A DNA stretch of 64,000 bases from Gordionus sp. m RMFG-2023 (taxonomy: Eukaryota; Nematomorpha; Gordioida; Chordodea; Parachordodidae): assembly GCF_954871325.1 (NCBI RefSeq), contig NC_088778.1, positions 6,109,743-6,173,742 of the forward strand, read 5' to 3'. The notes beneath the pieces were generated by a model. That model saw only the letters and a program-made list of their open reading frames with translations. It did not search any database and was not told where the DNA came from. Shown piece by piece: positions 30,616 through 42,929 of the stretch; the stretch's first letter is position 1; each line of letters starts with the position of its first letter. The translations under genes were made by a program, and so were the position numbers.

Positions 30616-32019
30616 ATGATGAACAAAACAAGTTTCAGTGGAGAACACTTTCACAAAAACCTGCCATGTAAATATGATTCATACAACAACATCTCGCTCT
30701 CAGTTGACAACAAACATTATAAGGACAATGCTTTATCCATGGACACCAACTTAGGGTTGACATTATTCCTGCTTATTATAAGTCCTTTCGGGATATTGGG
30801 AAATATGTATATTTTATCTGATTTGAACGAGTGGCATTGTTCCAAAAGTAAAATGATGGTGCGGTATTTCAAGAAAAACGTCAAATTTTACCTGAATGGC
30901 ATATGTTACGGTTGCTTATTTTTTTGCCTCCTTTTTCTATTTTGGCCATACTATTATTTACTGCCAGGGTGCGCCAGGGAAAATGGAACTTATGCCTTCA
31001 TGTTTTGGCTAGGTAAATTGGAGTGGATTTTAGAGGAAACCGTCATATGCTTTGTAAATTATTTAATTTCTATAATGTGTACCGATACCTATATCGCTCT
31101 GAAGTACCCAATCTTTTACCGTAATAAGTGCGCTTATACTGATAGGATAATTAGGATATTAGTATTAGCACTCGTGTTTTTCTCAATTATGGTTGTTTTA
31201 CCTTTCGTGATTTATTTCGATATACTTTCTCACTCTCCCCACAGTGTCACTATATCATTATATCCAAATCATACTTTTAAACTAAATTATACTACTATAC
31301 CTGTATGGACTACGGAGGTTAAACACAGTTATTTTATACGCTTCAATAAAAATTTAGTCTTATTTTCCAGAATATATGACCCGGTTGAGGTTGTTCTAGT
31401 GCACGTAATTCCTTGCGTATTAATATTCGTACTGAATGGTTTGACCATTCATTCATTTATTATCAGAGAACGAAAGTCTTTGGCAAAAATAAATAGTGGA
31501 ATAGGAATTATAACACGTAGCAGCGAACATATTAGCCATATATCCGAAAATATTACTACCTCCATCATATCCGGTTTCCCCGAGGAAAATACTACACAAG
31601 TGGATGTTAGAACAAGTGGTACTTCTCAGGTTAACTTGAAGCTTTCTGCGCATGTCACTGATAAGATCCATCAAATCAAAAACCGAAATAAGAATTTAAT
31701 CATATTAACCAGTCTTTTAAGCGTGATAACCTCTATATTTTCTATCCCTTGGATCGTTTTTGTTTTTATTAAAAGTTCTCATTGCGAAAAAGGCTTTAAG
31801 TTGTGCAACTTTTTCTTTCAAACGGTGGCACACGCTTTAGTTTTCATCAGGTTTTACATTTTTCCATATATAATTTTGCTGGGAGACAGGCGTTTGAAAG
31901 CTACCTGGAGAAAACTTTTCTTAAAGCACATCTATAAACCAATTAAAAAAATGTGGAAAAATATTTATAATAAATTTTTACCACCTTATATATTTAATAA
32001 CAAGGTTAACGTGCATTAA
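30616..32019 (+). CDS. Orphan 7TM receptor (rhodopsin-like GPCR), paralogue A
   Basis: An intronless 467-residue frame with seven hydrophobic segments: TM1 45-69 (GILGN), TM2 89-115, TM3 135-161, TM4 177-200, TM5 254-283, TM6 357-386 (SIPW at the CWxP position) and TM7 398-423. The extracellular N-terminus has sequons N3 and N25; N123, N218 and N224 are also sequons. TM3 ends CTDTYIALKYP, so the DRY motif is DTY. TM7 ends FPYIILLGDRRLK instead of NPxxY. Cys119 precedes TM3, but extracellular loop 2 (201-253) has no Cys. Cys390 and Cys397 lie in loop 3 and Cys18 in the N-terminus. A Ser/Thr-rich third intracellular loop (about 284-355) suggests kinase and arrestin control. It is probably a plasma-membrane receptor; the ligand is unknown. 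The start is the first of two Met codons, shared with paralogue B. Class A assignment is by topology and short motifs only. Confidence 0.85.
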   Translation: MMNKTSFSGEHFHKNLPCKYDSYNNISLSVDNKHYKDNALSMDTNLGLTLFLLIISPFGILGNMYILSDLNEWHCSKSKMMVRYFKKNVKFYLNGICYGCLFFCLLFLFWPYYYLLPGCARENGTYAFMFWLGKLEWILEETVICFVNYLISIMCTDTYIALKYPIFYRNKCAYTDRIIRILVLALVFFSIMVVLPFVIYFDILSHSPHSVTISLYPNHTFKLNYTTIPVWTTEVKHSYFIRFNKNLVLFSRIYDPVEVVLVHVIPCVLIFVLNGLTIHSFIIRERKSLAKINSGIGIITRSSEHISHISENITTSIISGFPEENTTQVDVRTSGTSQVNLKLSAHVTDKIHQIKNRNKNLIILTSLLSVITSIFSIPWIVFVFIKSSHCEKGFKLCNFFFQTVAHALVFIRFYIFPYIILLGDRRLKATWRKLFLKHIYKPIKKMWKNIYNKFLPPYIFNNKVNVH

Positions 32020-32068
32020 TTACTTTTAAATATTTTATTAGTAATACATATATATGATGAGAAGAAAT

Positions 32069-32074
32069 AATAAA
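32069..32074 (+). promoter_or_regulatory. Poly(A) signal AATAAA after GPCR A
   Basis: AATAAA 50 bp past the stop codon. An equivalent hexamer sits 44 bp past the stop of paralogue B. Confidence 0.55.
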
Positions 32075-33857
32075 AATTAATAGTTGAAAAACATTTTTTT
32101 CACCCTAGTGGTGAACTCAAAGTTGGCCAAAATTATCGAGGGGAAGATAATTAACCATAAGTAAAAGTAATATACAATTCTTATTAAAATATAATTATAA
32201 TGTAATGAATTGGAACGAAATATAATATTAAACATACTTTGCCCCTGTTCTAATATCTGATTATCTTTTGATTTTTAAAGCTCACAAGGTTACATTTTAT
32301 TTATATATTATCAACTTTCTTATTTCTTTACTAAATATATTTTGCTCTTGACAAATATTATAGCTAAAAATCCTGACTATTTCCATATCTCAAATTCCAG
32401 TTCCGTGTCTACATCCATTGCCAAAAGCCCCATGTTCCTCGTCCATTATCCCTCCTCATCTTGGCCCATAACCCAGCAATCGAAAACCGGGCTAAAGGGG
32501 AATTTAGAATGCACATAATTAAAAATGTATTTAACATTACATTTTTTGATTAAATTAACATGAGATAGTTCAACTTCAAAGGATTCTTTGGTATCGCATC
32601 AAAATTGCATGCTGATGTCAGTATCTACTTTTCTATTGATACCTTTTTAAAATTTATATAAATATCAGACAGAGGTCATATTTTTAGGCCCAGCCGGATC
32701 TAGGAATAGAAAATAATTGCGGCCAAGGTTTAAAAAATTTTTTTAATTTACAGCTAGCGAATAAATTTGGCGTTGATTTGAAAATTTTTTCAAATGATAA
32801 TTGAAAATATGAGCAGTAAATAAAATAATAAATGCACCATTCATTATATGAGTTTTCAACTAATTATTTGATATGATTTATAACATTTTGCCTAAACTTT
32901 TAGCCTATAATTTAATAAAGGTTTGAAGTTGAAAGGATATATTAAATGAAATAATATTTTATGAAGCAATATATTAAGATTATATGCAATTACGAATGTC
33001 CTAATTTCAAAATTTTACCCTGAGCACTTAACCGCATTTATTCATAAAGTAAAATTTTACTTATTTACCATAAAAAAGGTATGTTGTAATGTAAACTATA
33101 CTTTATATTAGATCAAATTAATATTATGATTAATAAATATACTATACATAAAAAAGTGAACACAATAAAAATATCAAATATTTTTTTTAAAATGAACTTA
33201 ATATAATTTTTTGGCAGAACTCAATTTTTCGGGAAGGTCTTAAGTCTAGAACGATGGAATGATGTGATAATGGCTATTGTTAAATTTTGGGAGTTGGTGT
33301 AAATTGGTTATAGAAAACATCAACAGAGAATATAAAGCTTATATAGTATGCCCGGATTATATTAATTGCACTTTGTTTGACACATTTGCTTCGTTTTACC
33401 TGGGTTGAAGCTTTATAGTTTAGGTTAGAGGAAGAGAGGATGTAGACAGGAAAGCAATAAATTAAGAACTCACAACTCTTTCATGGGATCTTATAAACTA
33501 TCAGAATGTTTACCATGTGTTGCAAAGTCCAGTAAAGGGTAGAAGGAATTCAGAAGCTATTAAGGCACGATTTATAGTGACACTACAATTTTTTTTTAGA
33601 GACTGGAAACGGGCTACTCAGTAATAAAGAAGACCAGGCTGTAAATTTTGGCCTAACCAAATGTCGCACTACCTAGTCAGAAAATTTATAATTTATACGG
33701 ATCATTAGTCGTTATTGTTTAGGTGATAAAAAATATATATCATCTCCTAGATTACATCGATGGTAATTACTAGTTTGTTCCTATATTAAATTTAAATATA
33801 ACATAGGCAAAGAAAATTTTTTAATAAATATTTTATCAAGATTGGGAGTTGGGAATG

Positions 33858-35090
33858 AAAGAAAGGTTTAACGTAAAGCAAAAAAATTTGGGACACCTTT
33901 AATTCTTACGATATCGGATATGATATAGGGTAGCCTCAATACATGGGAGGAGTTCAAAAAAATTTTCTTGAAAGATAGGGAATTGGGTTGTTAAATGTTG
34001 GTAAAGGTGAAAAAAACGGTGAAAAGACGGTACACAAAGAAAATTATGGATGGGGAGAGGGGGGGGGGTTTGTTAAAATTAAATTGAGCGGTTATTTCTC
34101 AGAAATTGGGCAGAAAGATTTTAGATTTGTTACATGGGGAACAATGTGTAGGACGCATAAAACAGTGAAACCGAGAATAAGCCTGAACAGTGAAATTAAA
34201 AATTCAGTAAAAGCTGCGAGATCTGTAATACTTGGTCAGGTATGTCAGTAATCAGCCATGGAAATGTATTTATTTAAACTTATTTGAGCTAAAAGAAAAA
34301 AAAATATATTGGTGGTAGGCGTATTTTCAAAGTGTTTAGAATCTGAGGATGGGAGTAAATTGACCATTAAAGTAGTGGTAAATGTTTCAAAGAAATCGTG
34401 GGCGAAATCCGAGAAAGCTAAGACAATAGTTTCCATAGGATTTTAAAATATTTTACAGACCAACCAATGTGTAGAATGCGAATATTATTGGATATGTTTG
34501 AAAAAACGAAACCTGATAAGAAAGAGAGTAGGGATGATTATAGAATGTTTGGGAAGCAAACTGAATAAAATGAGGTTCTAAAATGTTGAGGAGGGAGGCC
34601 TGTCATCTCGACAATAAGATAATAAATGCTTTAAAGAAGAAAATACAATTGATATATTGAATATTACCATCTCAATCTATTTTTTACTAATACTTTTTCG
34701 GTTAATGATGCTTAATACCAAGTGAACCTATGGAAATATTCTAAATACCAACCTAATTTGCTAAATACCGACCAAAATTTATTAGTAATATGACCCTTAT
34801 TATTTACGGAATCACGTGTTCGAGTCCGGCCTCCTATATATTATCCCCCCAAGGATGGAACCACCAAGTTAGATTAAGAAAAAAAACATGACCATACCCG
34901 GGATTCGAACCCGGGATTATGGGATCAGTAAGCCAAGCTCTTGCCTACTAGGCCATAGAGGCTTTCCAAAAATAACGATTTTTCAAATATATATTATAAA
35001 TATATTTGGTAGTGCCTATCCAAATGAAAAATAAACAAAATTCAAATTTGATAGGTAGTACCTTAAGGTAGTAAGCTTCATTAACCTCCT
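33858..35090. other. Spacer after copy A
   Basis: No host gene recognised. Short frames at 33988-34251 (plus) and 34245-34436 (minus) have no family resemblance or splice context. A SINE head is at 34885-34963, and a second B-box-like string (TGTTCGAGTCCGG, plus strand) is at about 34818. Confidence 0.45.
34885..34963 (-). mobile_element. tRNA-derived SINE head
   Basis: On the minus strand: GCCTCTATGGCCTAGTAGGC, then about 20 bp, then CCCGGGTTCGAATCCCGGG. The A-box TGGCCTAGTAGG is nearly identical to that of the SINE at 8441-8667. The B-box GGTTCGAATCC sits in a perfect T-arm hairpin. The 3' strand does not pair with GCCTCTA, so it is not an intact tRNA. A run of T follows, but the body and target repeats are undefined. 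Confidence 0.7.
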
Positions 35091-35400
35091 TTTTCGCGAA
35101 ACTTTTATAGCAGATGTCGTTTGTCGCTAATGAATTATAGCGAAACTTTTATCGCGAATCCACATCAGCTAATACTTTTCTGCATAGACAATATCATGAA
35201 AACAATTATCGCAAATTTTTTATATAGAAAAGCGAATACATTAGTGCGAAACGAAACACATATCTCAAAAATTTTATAGCGAAGCCACTATCGCGAAACC
35301 CAAATCAGGAAGACAATATAGAGAAAACTATTTCGCGAAATATATTGCGAAGATATTATAGCTAATTTAATATCACGAGGTCAATATCGAGTTAATTGTT
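35090..35400. repeat. Degenerate GCGAA-rich repeat array
   Basis: The strings TATCGCGAA, TATAGCGAA, TTTCGCGAA and ATTGCGAA recur about fifteen times in 300 bp, in places as longer units (GCGAAACTTTTATAGC / GCGAAACTTTTATCGC). The spacing is irregular. No coding content. Confidence 0.6.
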
Positions 35401-35529
35401 TTGTGTTTAAATCTTTTAAGAAAATAGATCAAAAATGATGGAATATGAATTATTGGCAAAAAATTTTTTTTTTAAATATAAAATTAATAAAATAATATTT
35501 GATATATAATAAATCAAAAATATTTATTC

Positions 35530-35745
35530 TTTCCTTCTCCTTCCTAGTTTCTACCTACTATTTATTTTTTTAGACATCTTCTTTCTAAATCCCTTATCCC
35601 TTATACCTTTTCTTAAATTCTATTTCTATATTTTTCACCTTTATTAATTTCATCTTAGTAGAAAATAATTGTACCCTTTTTATAATAATACATTCATCAT
35701 TTATCATTCAAATAAAGAAACCAATGAACAGTAAAAATTATGCTA
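35530..35745 (+). repeat. Truncated 3'-end copy X of the RT element
   Basis: About 210 bp from CTTTCCTTCTCCTTCCTAG to ATTCAAATAAAGAAACCAATG, matching 37205-37380 downstream of the reverse transcriptase in the same orientation. It is read as an older, 5'-truncated copy of the same retroelement's 3' region. Confidence 0.65.
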
Positions 35746-35859
35746 ATCATTTATAATTTTAGTTGTTTTATATATTTATTTCTTTACATACTTTTTTTAT
35801 ATATCTATTGTTCTTACATTACTGTTTAAATATATTTTTTTGAGATTATATTTCCCAAT

Positions 35860-37395
35860 GATTTCACCCTTGCTGAGGTGCGCAAATGCATTCTAACTTT
35901 TCATCACAACTCTTCACCCGGTTACGATGGGCTTATCCCATCTCCTCTAGGTGCTTACATCTCACCTCATAGTCAGCTAGAACTCAATCTTACAAAATTT
36001 AACGACATTCTCTAAAAAAATAGCACATGGACCTGTTCCCGAATCTATCAAACCACTCTTATTCGGTGTGAAATTAATCGCACTCGAAAGGCCCGAAAAG
36101 ATAATCCGACCAATAGCAATCGGTACCGTATTCTCTTGTCTTGTCGCTAAACTTATAACTTTTAGAATTAGGGACAATGCAGCCTAATTTTTAGCAACCA
36201 ACCCACCTAGGATTGGCATCCAGGGTGGTTCCGAAAAAAAAACACACGCTACTCTTATTCATCTCCAGATCCAAGCGACAAAATCCTCGTTAAAACTGAT
36301 TTTTCTAATGCCTACAACTCCACTCGTAACTCTCACTTTATCCAACAAATATACCACTCTTTCCCACCTTTTCTCAATTTTTCCACTCCTGCTATCCATG
36401 CCATCTCATCTCCACAACTATTTACTTTCATCATCAGAAAGGAGGCGATCCTCAGGGCTTGATATTTTCTGCACAGGAATCAATGATATGATCAAAAAAA
36501 TTTCCGCCAACTCTAATCTTCTCTTGCATACTTGATACATTGACGAGGGAATATTGTGCGGCCCACCTTATGAGGGAACACATTCCCATGCAATTGGACT
36601 CTCACTTAGCGAATAAAAAACCGAGATCTGTCCGCTTCATTGTTTCATTCCATTCACCTATAACTTCCACACAACCGATCTCTCATCCCTCACTCATCTC
36701 GCCCCCCCCCCCAGTAGGTGATCTGGAATCCAACAATCACTTCTTCACTGATGCATCATCTAGCTTATTTCATTTTAAAAGCATCTCTAAGTTTCTCCTT
36801 CCTCATCAGCTTTTTCTCCTCAAAAACTTTTAATTCCGAAATTCTTTACAATCTTCGATTTACCTCAATCTTCAAATTTCCCGACAGCTCCTGGTTTGGG
36901 ATTTTACCTGCATTGATCCACACACCATCCAACCACAACGTCGACGCCCAGGCCTTCGCAGAATTCCGGAAAATTATCAGATAGTTCCATAGACACTTCT
37001 TTCTTATTCATACCTATCGCCTGCTCCATTCTCACCACCTTCGGTAGAAAGCTCAAAGTTTTTAAAAAAATTAGGCAAACGGATTTGTGAAAAAGCCGAC
37101 CAGCCTAAGGCATCCCTTTTCTTACGACAAAGACTTACTACCGCCATCATTCGCTCTAACTATCTAAGTTTTATCTATTTCATCGAATAATCTTCCATGT
37201 CTGTGCGTTCCTTCTTCTCTTTCCTAGTTTTCATTTTTTCCCTTTATCCTTTTTCGTAAATTTTATTTTTATATTTTCACCTTTATTAATTTTATTTTAA
37301 GAAAAAATTAATTAATGCTATTACCTTTTGATAACATATTATATCAGCTACTATTCAAATAAAATAACCAATGACCGGAAAAAATGTATATATAT
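35860..37395 (+). pseudogene. Non-LTR-type reverse transcriptase remnant (copy Y)
   Basis: In scattered plus-strand frames the following are readable: NSSPGYDGLIPSPL; a block around 36100 corresponding to the RPIAIGT...LVAK signature; KILVKTDFSNAYNS (about 36280), the first catalytic aspartate block; and YIDEGILCGPPYE (about 36535), in place of the usual YLDDG. Near 37100 comes RICEKADQPKASLFLRQRLT. This order is known from metazoan LINE-like reverse transcriptases with DFxNAFNS and WYLDDGT motifs. Several stops and frame changes break it, and no endonuclease was recognised. The 3' region (37190-37395) recurs as copies X (direct) and Z (inverted). Confidence 0.7.
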
Positions 37396-38054
37396 ATATT
37401 TTTTTTCTTACTTTTCTAATATATCTATTAATATATATTTTAAGATGATTTATTTTTCATGTTATATTATTTTTTAAATAAATTTGCTAAGCTTATTTCT
37501 TTATATCTAAAGACAAGCGGGGAAAAGTCTTGTCTAAAATAGTATATTGGCCGTCGGTCTTGAGAGAAATTAGTAGGGATTTAGCTCATTTAATTTATCG
37601 AGCGAAGATTTCTTTAATTTATCAATTAAAAGTATAAAAATAAAATCTGTATCTATAAATAATTTACTCATGAGCTTTATATATAATAGAAAAATATATT
37701 TTTTTTTTTATAAAATGTAAATCAATTACGGTTATAAAACATAGCTGCAAACTCAATAATATAAATTGATTCTTTAAAAACAAATAATAATAAAAAGATA
37801 AGTTATTATAGTATACATATGTAACAATATGTTTTTTAATAATTTTTGTTATTTATGCTAATAATTTTTTAAGATAATTCTTTCTATATATTTTTTTAAG
37901 ATAATTCTTTCTATATATTTTTTTTAAAGTTAATTTACGAACATATTTTTACTATTTTTTTTATGTATAATTAATTTCTAAAGGTGGTTTATTTCTCAAA
38001 ATGTTAACTTATACATTTTTTACGAATATTATATGAATTATATTTTTTATAATA

Positions 38055-38350
38055 AATTTTTTTTTTCCGGTCATGGATTACTTTATTTGAATATTTACTG
38101 ATATGATATGTTGTCAAAATGTAGTAGTAAATAATTGATTTTTTAAAAAGGTAAAATGAATAAAGGTGAAAAATATTAGATATAGAATTTACGGGAAAGG
38201 ATGGGGGATAAAAAAATAGGAAATTTGGAAAATGGAAGGTTATTTAATGGAAGAGATGAAGCTTAGATAGTTAGAGCAAATGATGGCGGTAGCAAGTCTT
38301 TGGCGTAAGAAGATGGATTCCTTAGGCTGATCGGGTTTTTCGCGGATCAG
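38055..38350 (-). repeat. Inverted 3'-end copy Z of the RT element
   Basis: Reverse-complement match to about 37075-37385: TCCGGTCATGGATTACTTTA mirrors CAATGACCGGAAAA, and TAGTTAGAGCAAATGATGGC mirrors GCCATCATTCGCTCTAACTA. It covers the last coding codons and 3' region only. It faces copy Y tail to tail across about 660 bp. Confidence 0.8.
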
Positions 38351-38584
38351 TTTGCCTAATTTTTCTTTTAACACTATTTTTTTAAAATATATTTATTTCT
38401 GATAATCTTCAATGCCTTGATTTGATAAATATTGAGATATAAAGATTTAAGTGAAATCTATTCTAATTAGGTTTATGCCTTATAAAAAAATATTTCATTA
38501 TTATGATTAAATTTTATTTTTCATAAAATCGGGAAGTGTTTTTTTAAACAGAATTCATAATAGCTCGCGGTCTTTTTTTATTTT

Positions 38585-38890
38585 TAACAAATGGGTAAAA
38601 AAAATAAATTCTAAACATGTTAAATTGAGATATAAGGAAAGATGAACCATAGAAATGTGACAATTGTCATATCCATAATTTTTCAATTATTTTGAAGATT
38701 TAAAAATATAAATTTTAAGCATGTTAAATTAAAATTTCAGTGAAGATGAACAATAATAAGAAAAGTGACAATTGTCATATTCATTTTTTAATTTGATGGA
38801 AGCAAATGAGTAAAAATATAAATTGTAAGCATGTTAAATTAAAATTTTAATAAAGATGGACCATAGAAAAGTGACAATTTTTAGTTTTAT
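38585..38890. repeat. Three tandem units of about 105 bp
   Basis: Units contain TAAATTnTAAGCATGTTAAA followed by AAGATGAACCATAG and GTGACAATTGTCATAT. Starts are near 38606, 38709 and 38818. The GTGACAATTGTCAT core is itself palindromic. No coding content. Confidence 0.6.
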
Positions 38891-40010
38891 GCTTCTTATA
38901 TCACGTAGATGTTATATAAATATTATTAAAAACTACCACTCTAGACTACAATATATCATTATCAATACTATTTTAGAGAATATTTTTGAACTCTTTGATT
39001 CAAACTATCAAAAAATTGTGAAAAGCTCATAAAAATAATTATATAAATGGGATCCCCCATTATTAATATTATTTTAATTATGCTAATTAATTGTTGGCTC
39101 AAACATATTTTTTTCGCTTTTCGTTCGGAATGACCCCATACCCTCTAAGCTCAACAAATTGCAAATATTTTTTAAAAAAATATCGAATCAAAAATCTTGA
39201 AATTTGGTAGATATATTTCATTTAAAAACTTAAACTACTATAAAGGTCAGATTAATTTAGCTTATATACCTTCCAAAATACGAATCGAATATTTACATTA
39301 TTTGTATTCGATTGGATCGAATATTTGCGATATAATAATTTCTTATTCATATTAAAACATATAATAAAAGCATTATTCTATTTCATTTATCAAGCATTCG
39401 ATTCGAAAATTAAATTCTTTAATAAGATTTTTAGGAAGAATAGTTTATTAAAATTTATAGTCATTTATAGAGGTGGAATAAAAGTATAAAATAAAAATCT
39501 CTCTAGGAACATGGTAAATATTTAACCCTTAAGAAATAATAAACATTCCTATAATATTACGATTTATGTAGCGCATTTGACAAATATCCAAATTAGTATA
39601 TAAGTTGGCTTGCAAATAATCATTTATTTTTTTGTTATTTAATTTTTATTGAATTTTTTTCATCGTCATTAGAACTAGACCACTTTGCTCGTGAAAATAG
39701 AGAATGATAAGATAAAACGATCCTATGTAAGGACATATCAGAGATAACCTATTGGAAGAAAGGAAAAATCTAACACAATCTATTCGTACTATTTGCCCAT
39801 CAAAATTGAGGCGTATGGCCACAACAATCTGCAATGCAAAAAAGATATCTGTCGGATACATCAAGTAGTATGCTGCTATAAATGCTATATTCATAAATAT
39901 TTTATTTTGCAGATATTATTGTATCCAATATTTTATGATAATTTTACAAAAAAATATCTTGTCAAAACCTTAATTTATTCTGATATTTAAAATCTTATAT
40001 CATAATAATT
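38891..40010. other. AT-rich spacer before copy B
   Basis: Nothing firm was recognised. A small inverted repeat (CGAATCGAAT at 39281 against ATTCGATTCG at about 39396) may be a decayed MITE. A short frame on the minus strand at 39646-39894 has no recognisable relative. Confidence 0.4.
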
Positions 40011-42701
40011 CACTAATAAAGCGGAAAACATTGGCGTAGACTTTGTTATATTGTACAGCCAAACTTTAACGATGACATAAAGATATTACATATTTTGGGA
40101 AAAAAATCAAAATAAAAATCACCATCGGAAAATGGAAAAAAAATCATAATTTTTTTATAGGTCCGGCCCGGTCAACGGCAATAGGGGTTTGGGATCAAAC
40201 CCGCCAAAAACTTCTGTAATCCCCATTTCCATATTCCTGGTGCACTTGAAGTCTTAGATTTTTTACCAGGATGAGATTGCTTTGAATCTAGGAAAAGTGG
40301 GTAAATTCATTATTATATTCTTACAGTAATAAATAAATTATAAATAATAATTTTACACATATCCTAAATTTAAAATTTCTCAAAATTATTTTTTTTATTA
40401 CCATTTTGATTAAATATATAAATTCATAGTAGCACTAGCATGATAAAAACAAAATTTGCAGGTAAGAGGAGATTTGTTCTAGATATTTCACTTACTTAGG
40501 ACTGGGCGGATTTATATTTGATTCAGGCAAGTATATATTAACCATATATTATGTATTACCCGCAATATAAAAATAATGAAGTAAAATTATGAAACCATTT
40601 ATTTTTGAATGATCTAGTTATTTATCCAAACCATTATCTATCATAATTCGAGCCATATAGATAACAATGAGTATTTTATCAAAAATCATTATTTTGACTT
40701 TGAAGAATTTGACTTTTTTTTCTAAAATATATTTTTTGATTTTCTCATAATAATAAATTTTTTTTTCCTTTTATTATGAGATTAAGCCAATTGGTGTTCA
40801 GTTACAAACATTAATCAATAACCTGCATAGAATTACCAATTTAAATTCTTCTGACTAATTACGAATAATTATGAAAATAAATTCAGAAGTAAAATTTAAA
40901 TTAACTAAAGTATATATAAATAATAATTGATTTTTTCTTTAATTTAACAAGAATCTTTAATTTTAAAAATGCAAAAAAAATTAAAAAATGGCTAAAAAAA
41001 TTATAAATTAAATTATTATATATATAATTTAATTCACCTTGATTTAATCGGGGAATCTCATATTTTATTTTTATTATATTATAAAAATTATAAGAGTGAT
41101 AAAAATAACAATAAAATAAGATTTAGCTCTTAAAATATAATATATTTTATTTTTACAATTTAACCTATATTAATTTTTTTTGTGTTAGTGATTTAGCCAG
41201 GATTTACATATGGGGAGGTAGAACTTAAAAGACATATTGCAAATATTATAATAGAAAATATTTTATCAATATTGTAAGCGCTTGTTTGATTAACATTGTT
41301 ACATATTGTGAAGATAATAGAGATCACTGATCCGACCTTATCGGTCTTAGCCCAGGATTCGAGTAATTTTTTTACAAGAATGGAATTTATCACCGTGAAT
41401 TTTGTATTTATGTTACAGAATATTATAATTTGATTGGTTGAAGAAAATAATTTATGATATAAATATATTAAGGGTCGTTGCCTATTTTTAAAATAATAGG
41501 CAAAACCTATGGCATATTATAGATAATACTTAAGAGTGCGCCGCTTGTCTTTAACAAGAACTCCGCTTCTAATCAAATATTTTTTCTGAAAAAAATTATA
41601 TTGATTAGTGTATATATAAGATTTATTAATAATTATTTGATCTACTTAAAGTAGTGTTTATAACATTGCCATCTATAAATAAACATTATATCGATTGTAT
41701 ATAAAATTTTAGAAATATTTTTAATACTATCTTTGATCCTTGATCGTCATGTTAGCTAAAATAATTATTTTTAATTAATAATTTTTTACATCAAACAAAA
41801 TTTATTTGTATTTCTAAAATTTCTTTAAAGTTACTTTTAATCATGTTAATTTTCTTTCTTTTTTTCTAACATTAATTTTTTTTTTGTTTATTGCAACCCT
41901 AATTTGCTGTAGTATACTTGCAATAATGTATCAATATATTGTCATGGCGTATTTATGGGAGTGCAACTGCGGAAATGTATTCGCTGTAAAAAAGTATTCG
42001 CAATAATGTATTTCAGAGTATTGCATAGATAATTAATTCAGGGTTTAGTAATATATTATTTGCAAAATTTTACTAATACGATTATAATACCGTGAAAATT
42101 ATTAGGTACCCTTTGACCCCCAACTTTCTTTATATATTGTTTATTATTCCTTAAATGGGAAATTTTTTGTTTAAAACGTGATTGATAACGGAATTCATCG
42201 CGCCCTCTAGTTTTAACAAGTAACAGAGCTATGAGAGGTTTCCTCAGCATCAAATTAGATATTTTATCTAGGGGGAAAGAAAAAATGAGGAGCCCATCAC
42301 ACATTTGTGGGCAAGCCGCACACATTTATTCAAATTCGGAACAAAAAAATGGTGAAAAGTTGAAGCATAATGAAAAGAAATACAAGCAAAAGCATATGTC
42401 AGCTTAAGAATTAATCAAATACCATCGAATTTATTATATAATTAAGTTATGTCAAATTAATCCATTAAGCATTCCTTATAGTTATATAATAACATGCAAA
42501 TTGATGATGTCAAATTAACTCACAGGACTTTAAAGGGTTAAGATCGTTCTTACCCTTTGTATCATTTTTGAAAAATTTATCCTTCTTTAGAATGCTAAAA
42601 AGAATGTTTTTTTTTAAATTAAGAATTTCAAATTCGCTATCATATTTTTAAAAAAAATAAACATAGGTTATTATATTATGTACTAGAGACATTATTCATA
42701 C

Positions 42702-42912
42702 TGTCGTGATGACGTTTGATGACGTTTGACGTTGAAAATACTGTAATGGTTATCTTATAGTTGATTGTAAAGATTACTAAGATTATCTTTTATTGTATGA
42801 ATAATATTCCCATATGCATATACAATGTATCTCTATATATATATAAAATATAATTATTGACAACATATCATATATTCAACGTCAAACGTCATCATCGTGA
42901 AACGTCACGACA
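42702..42912. mobile_element. MITE with TGTCGTGA ends and 5-bp duplication
   Basis: Ends TGTCGTGATGACG and CGTCACGACA are inverted, sharing GATGACGTTTGACGTTGAA inside. They are flanked by CATAC at 42697-42701 and 42913-42917. The interior is 140 bp of AT-rich sequence. The superfamily is not assigned; no coding capacity. Confidence 0.8.
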
Positions 42913-42929
42913 CATACTATGGCTTTTAA

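Larger units (their letters stand above)
27829..33857 (+). repeat. Segmental duplication, copy A (6 kb, carries GPCR A)
   Basis: The unit starts near AATAAAGCGCAAAACATTGG and ends near TATTTTATCAAGATTGGGAG. Both are matched in copy B at 40011 and 54090, in the same orientation. The whole length aligns with copy B except for B-specific insertions. Noncoding matches include CCCGCCAAAAACTTCTGTAA (A about 27998, B about 40200), CAGGTAAGAGGAGATTTGTT, and AATTTTTCGGGAAGGTCTTA (A about 33223, B about 49113). Apart from the GPCR there is no recognised gene. Confidence 0.85.

Noticed and set aside
34885-34963. tRNA gene
   Set aside because: The D- and T-arms are good, but the acceptor strands GCCTCTA and the 3' side do not pair, so it was called a SINE head.
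39278-39410. Inverted repeat CGAATCGAAT / ATTCGATTCG
   Set aside because: Only 10 bp in AT-rich DNA; may be chance.
42056-42325. 89-codon minus-strand frame
   Set aside because: No resemblance to any family, no splice or duplicate support, and it lies in transposon-rich copy-B-specific DNA.
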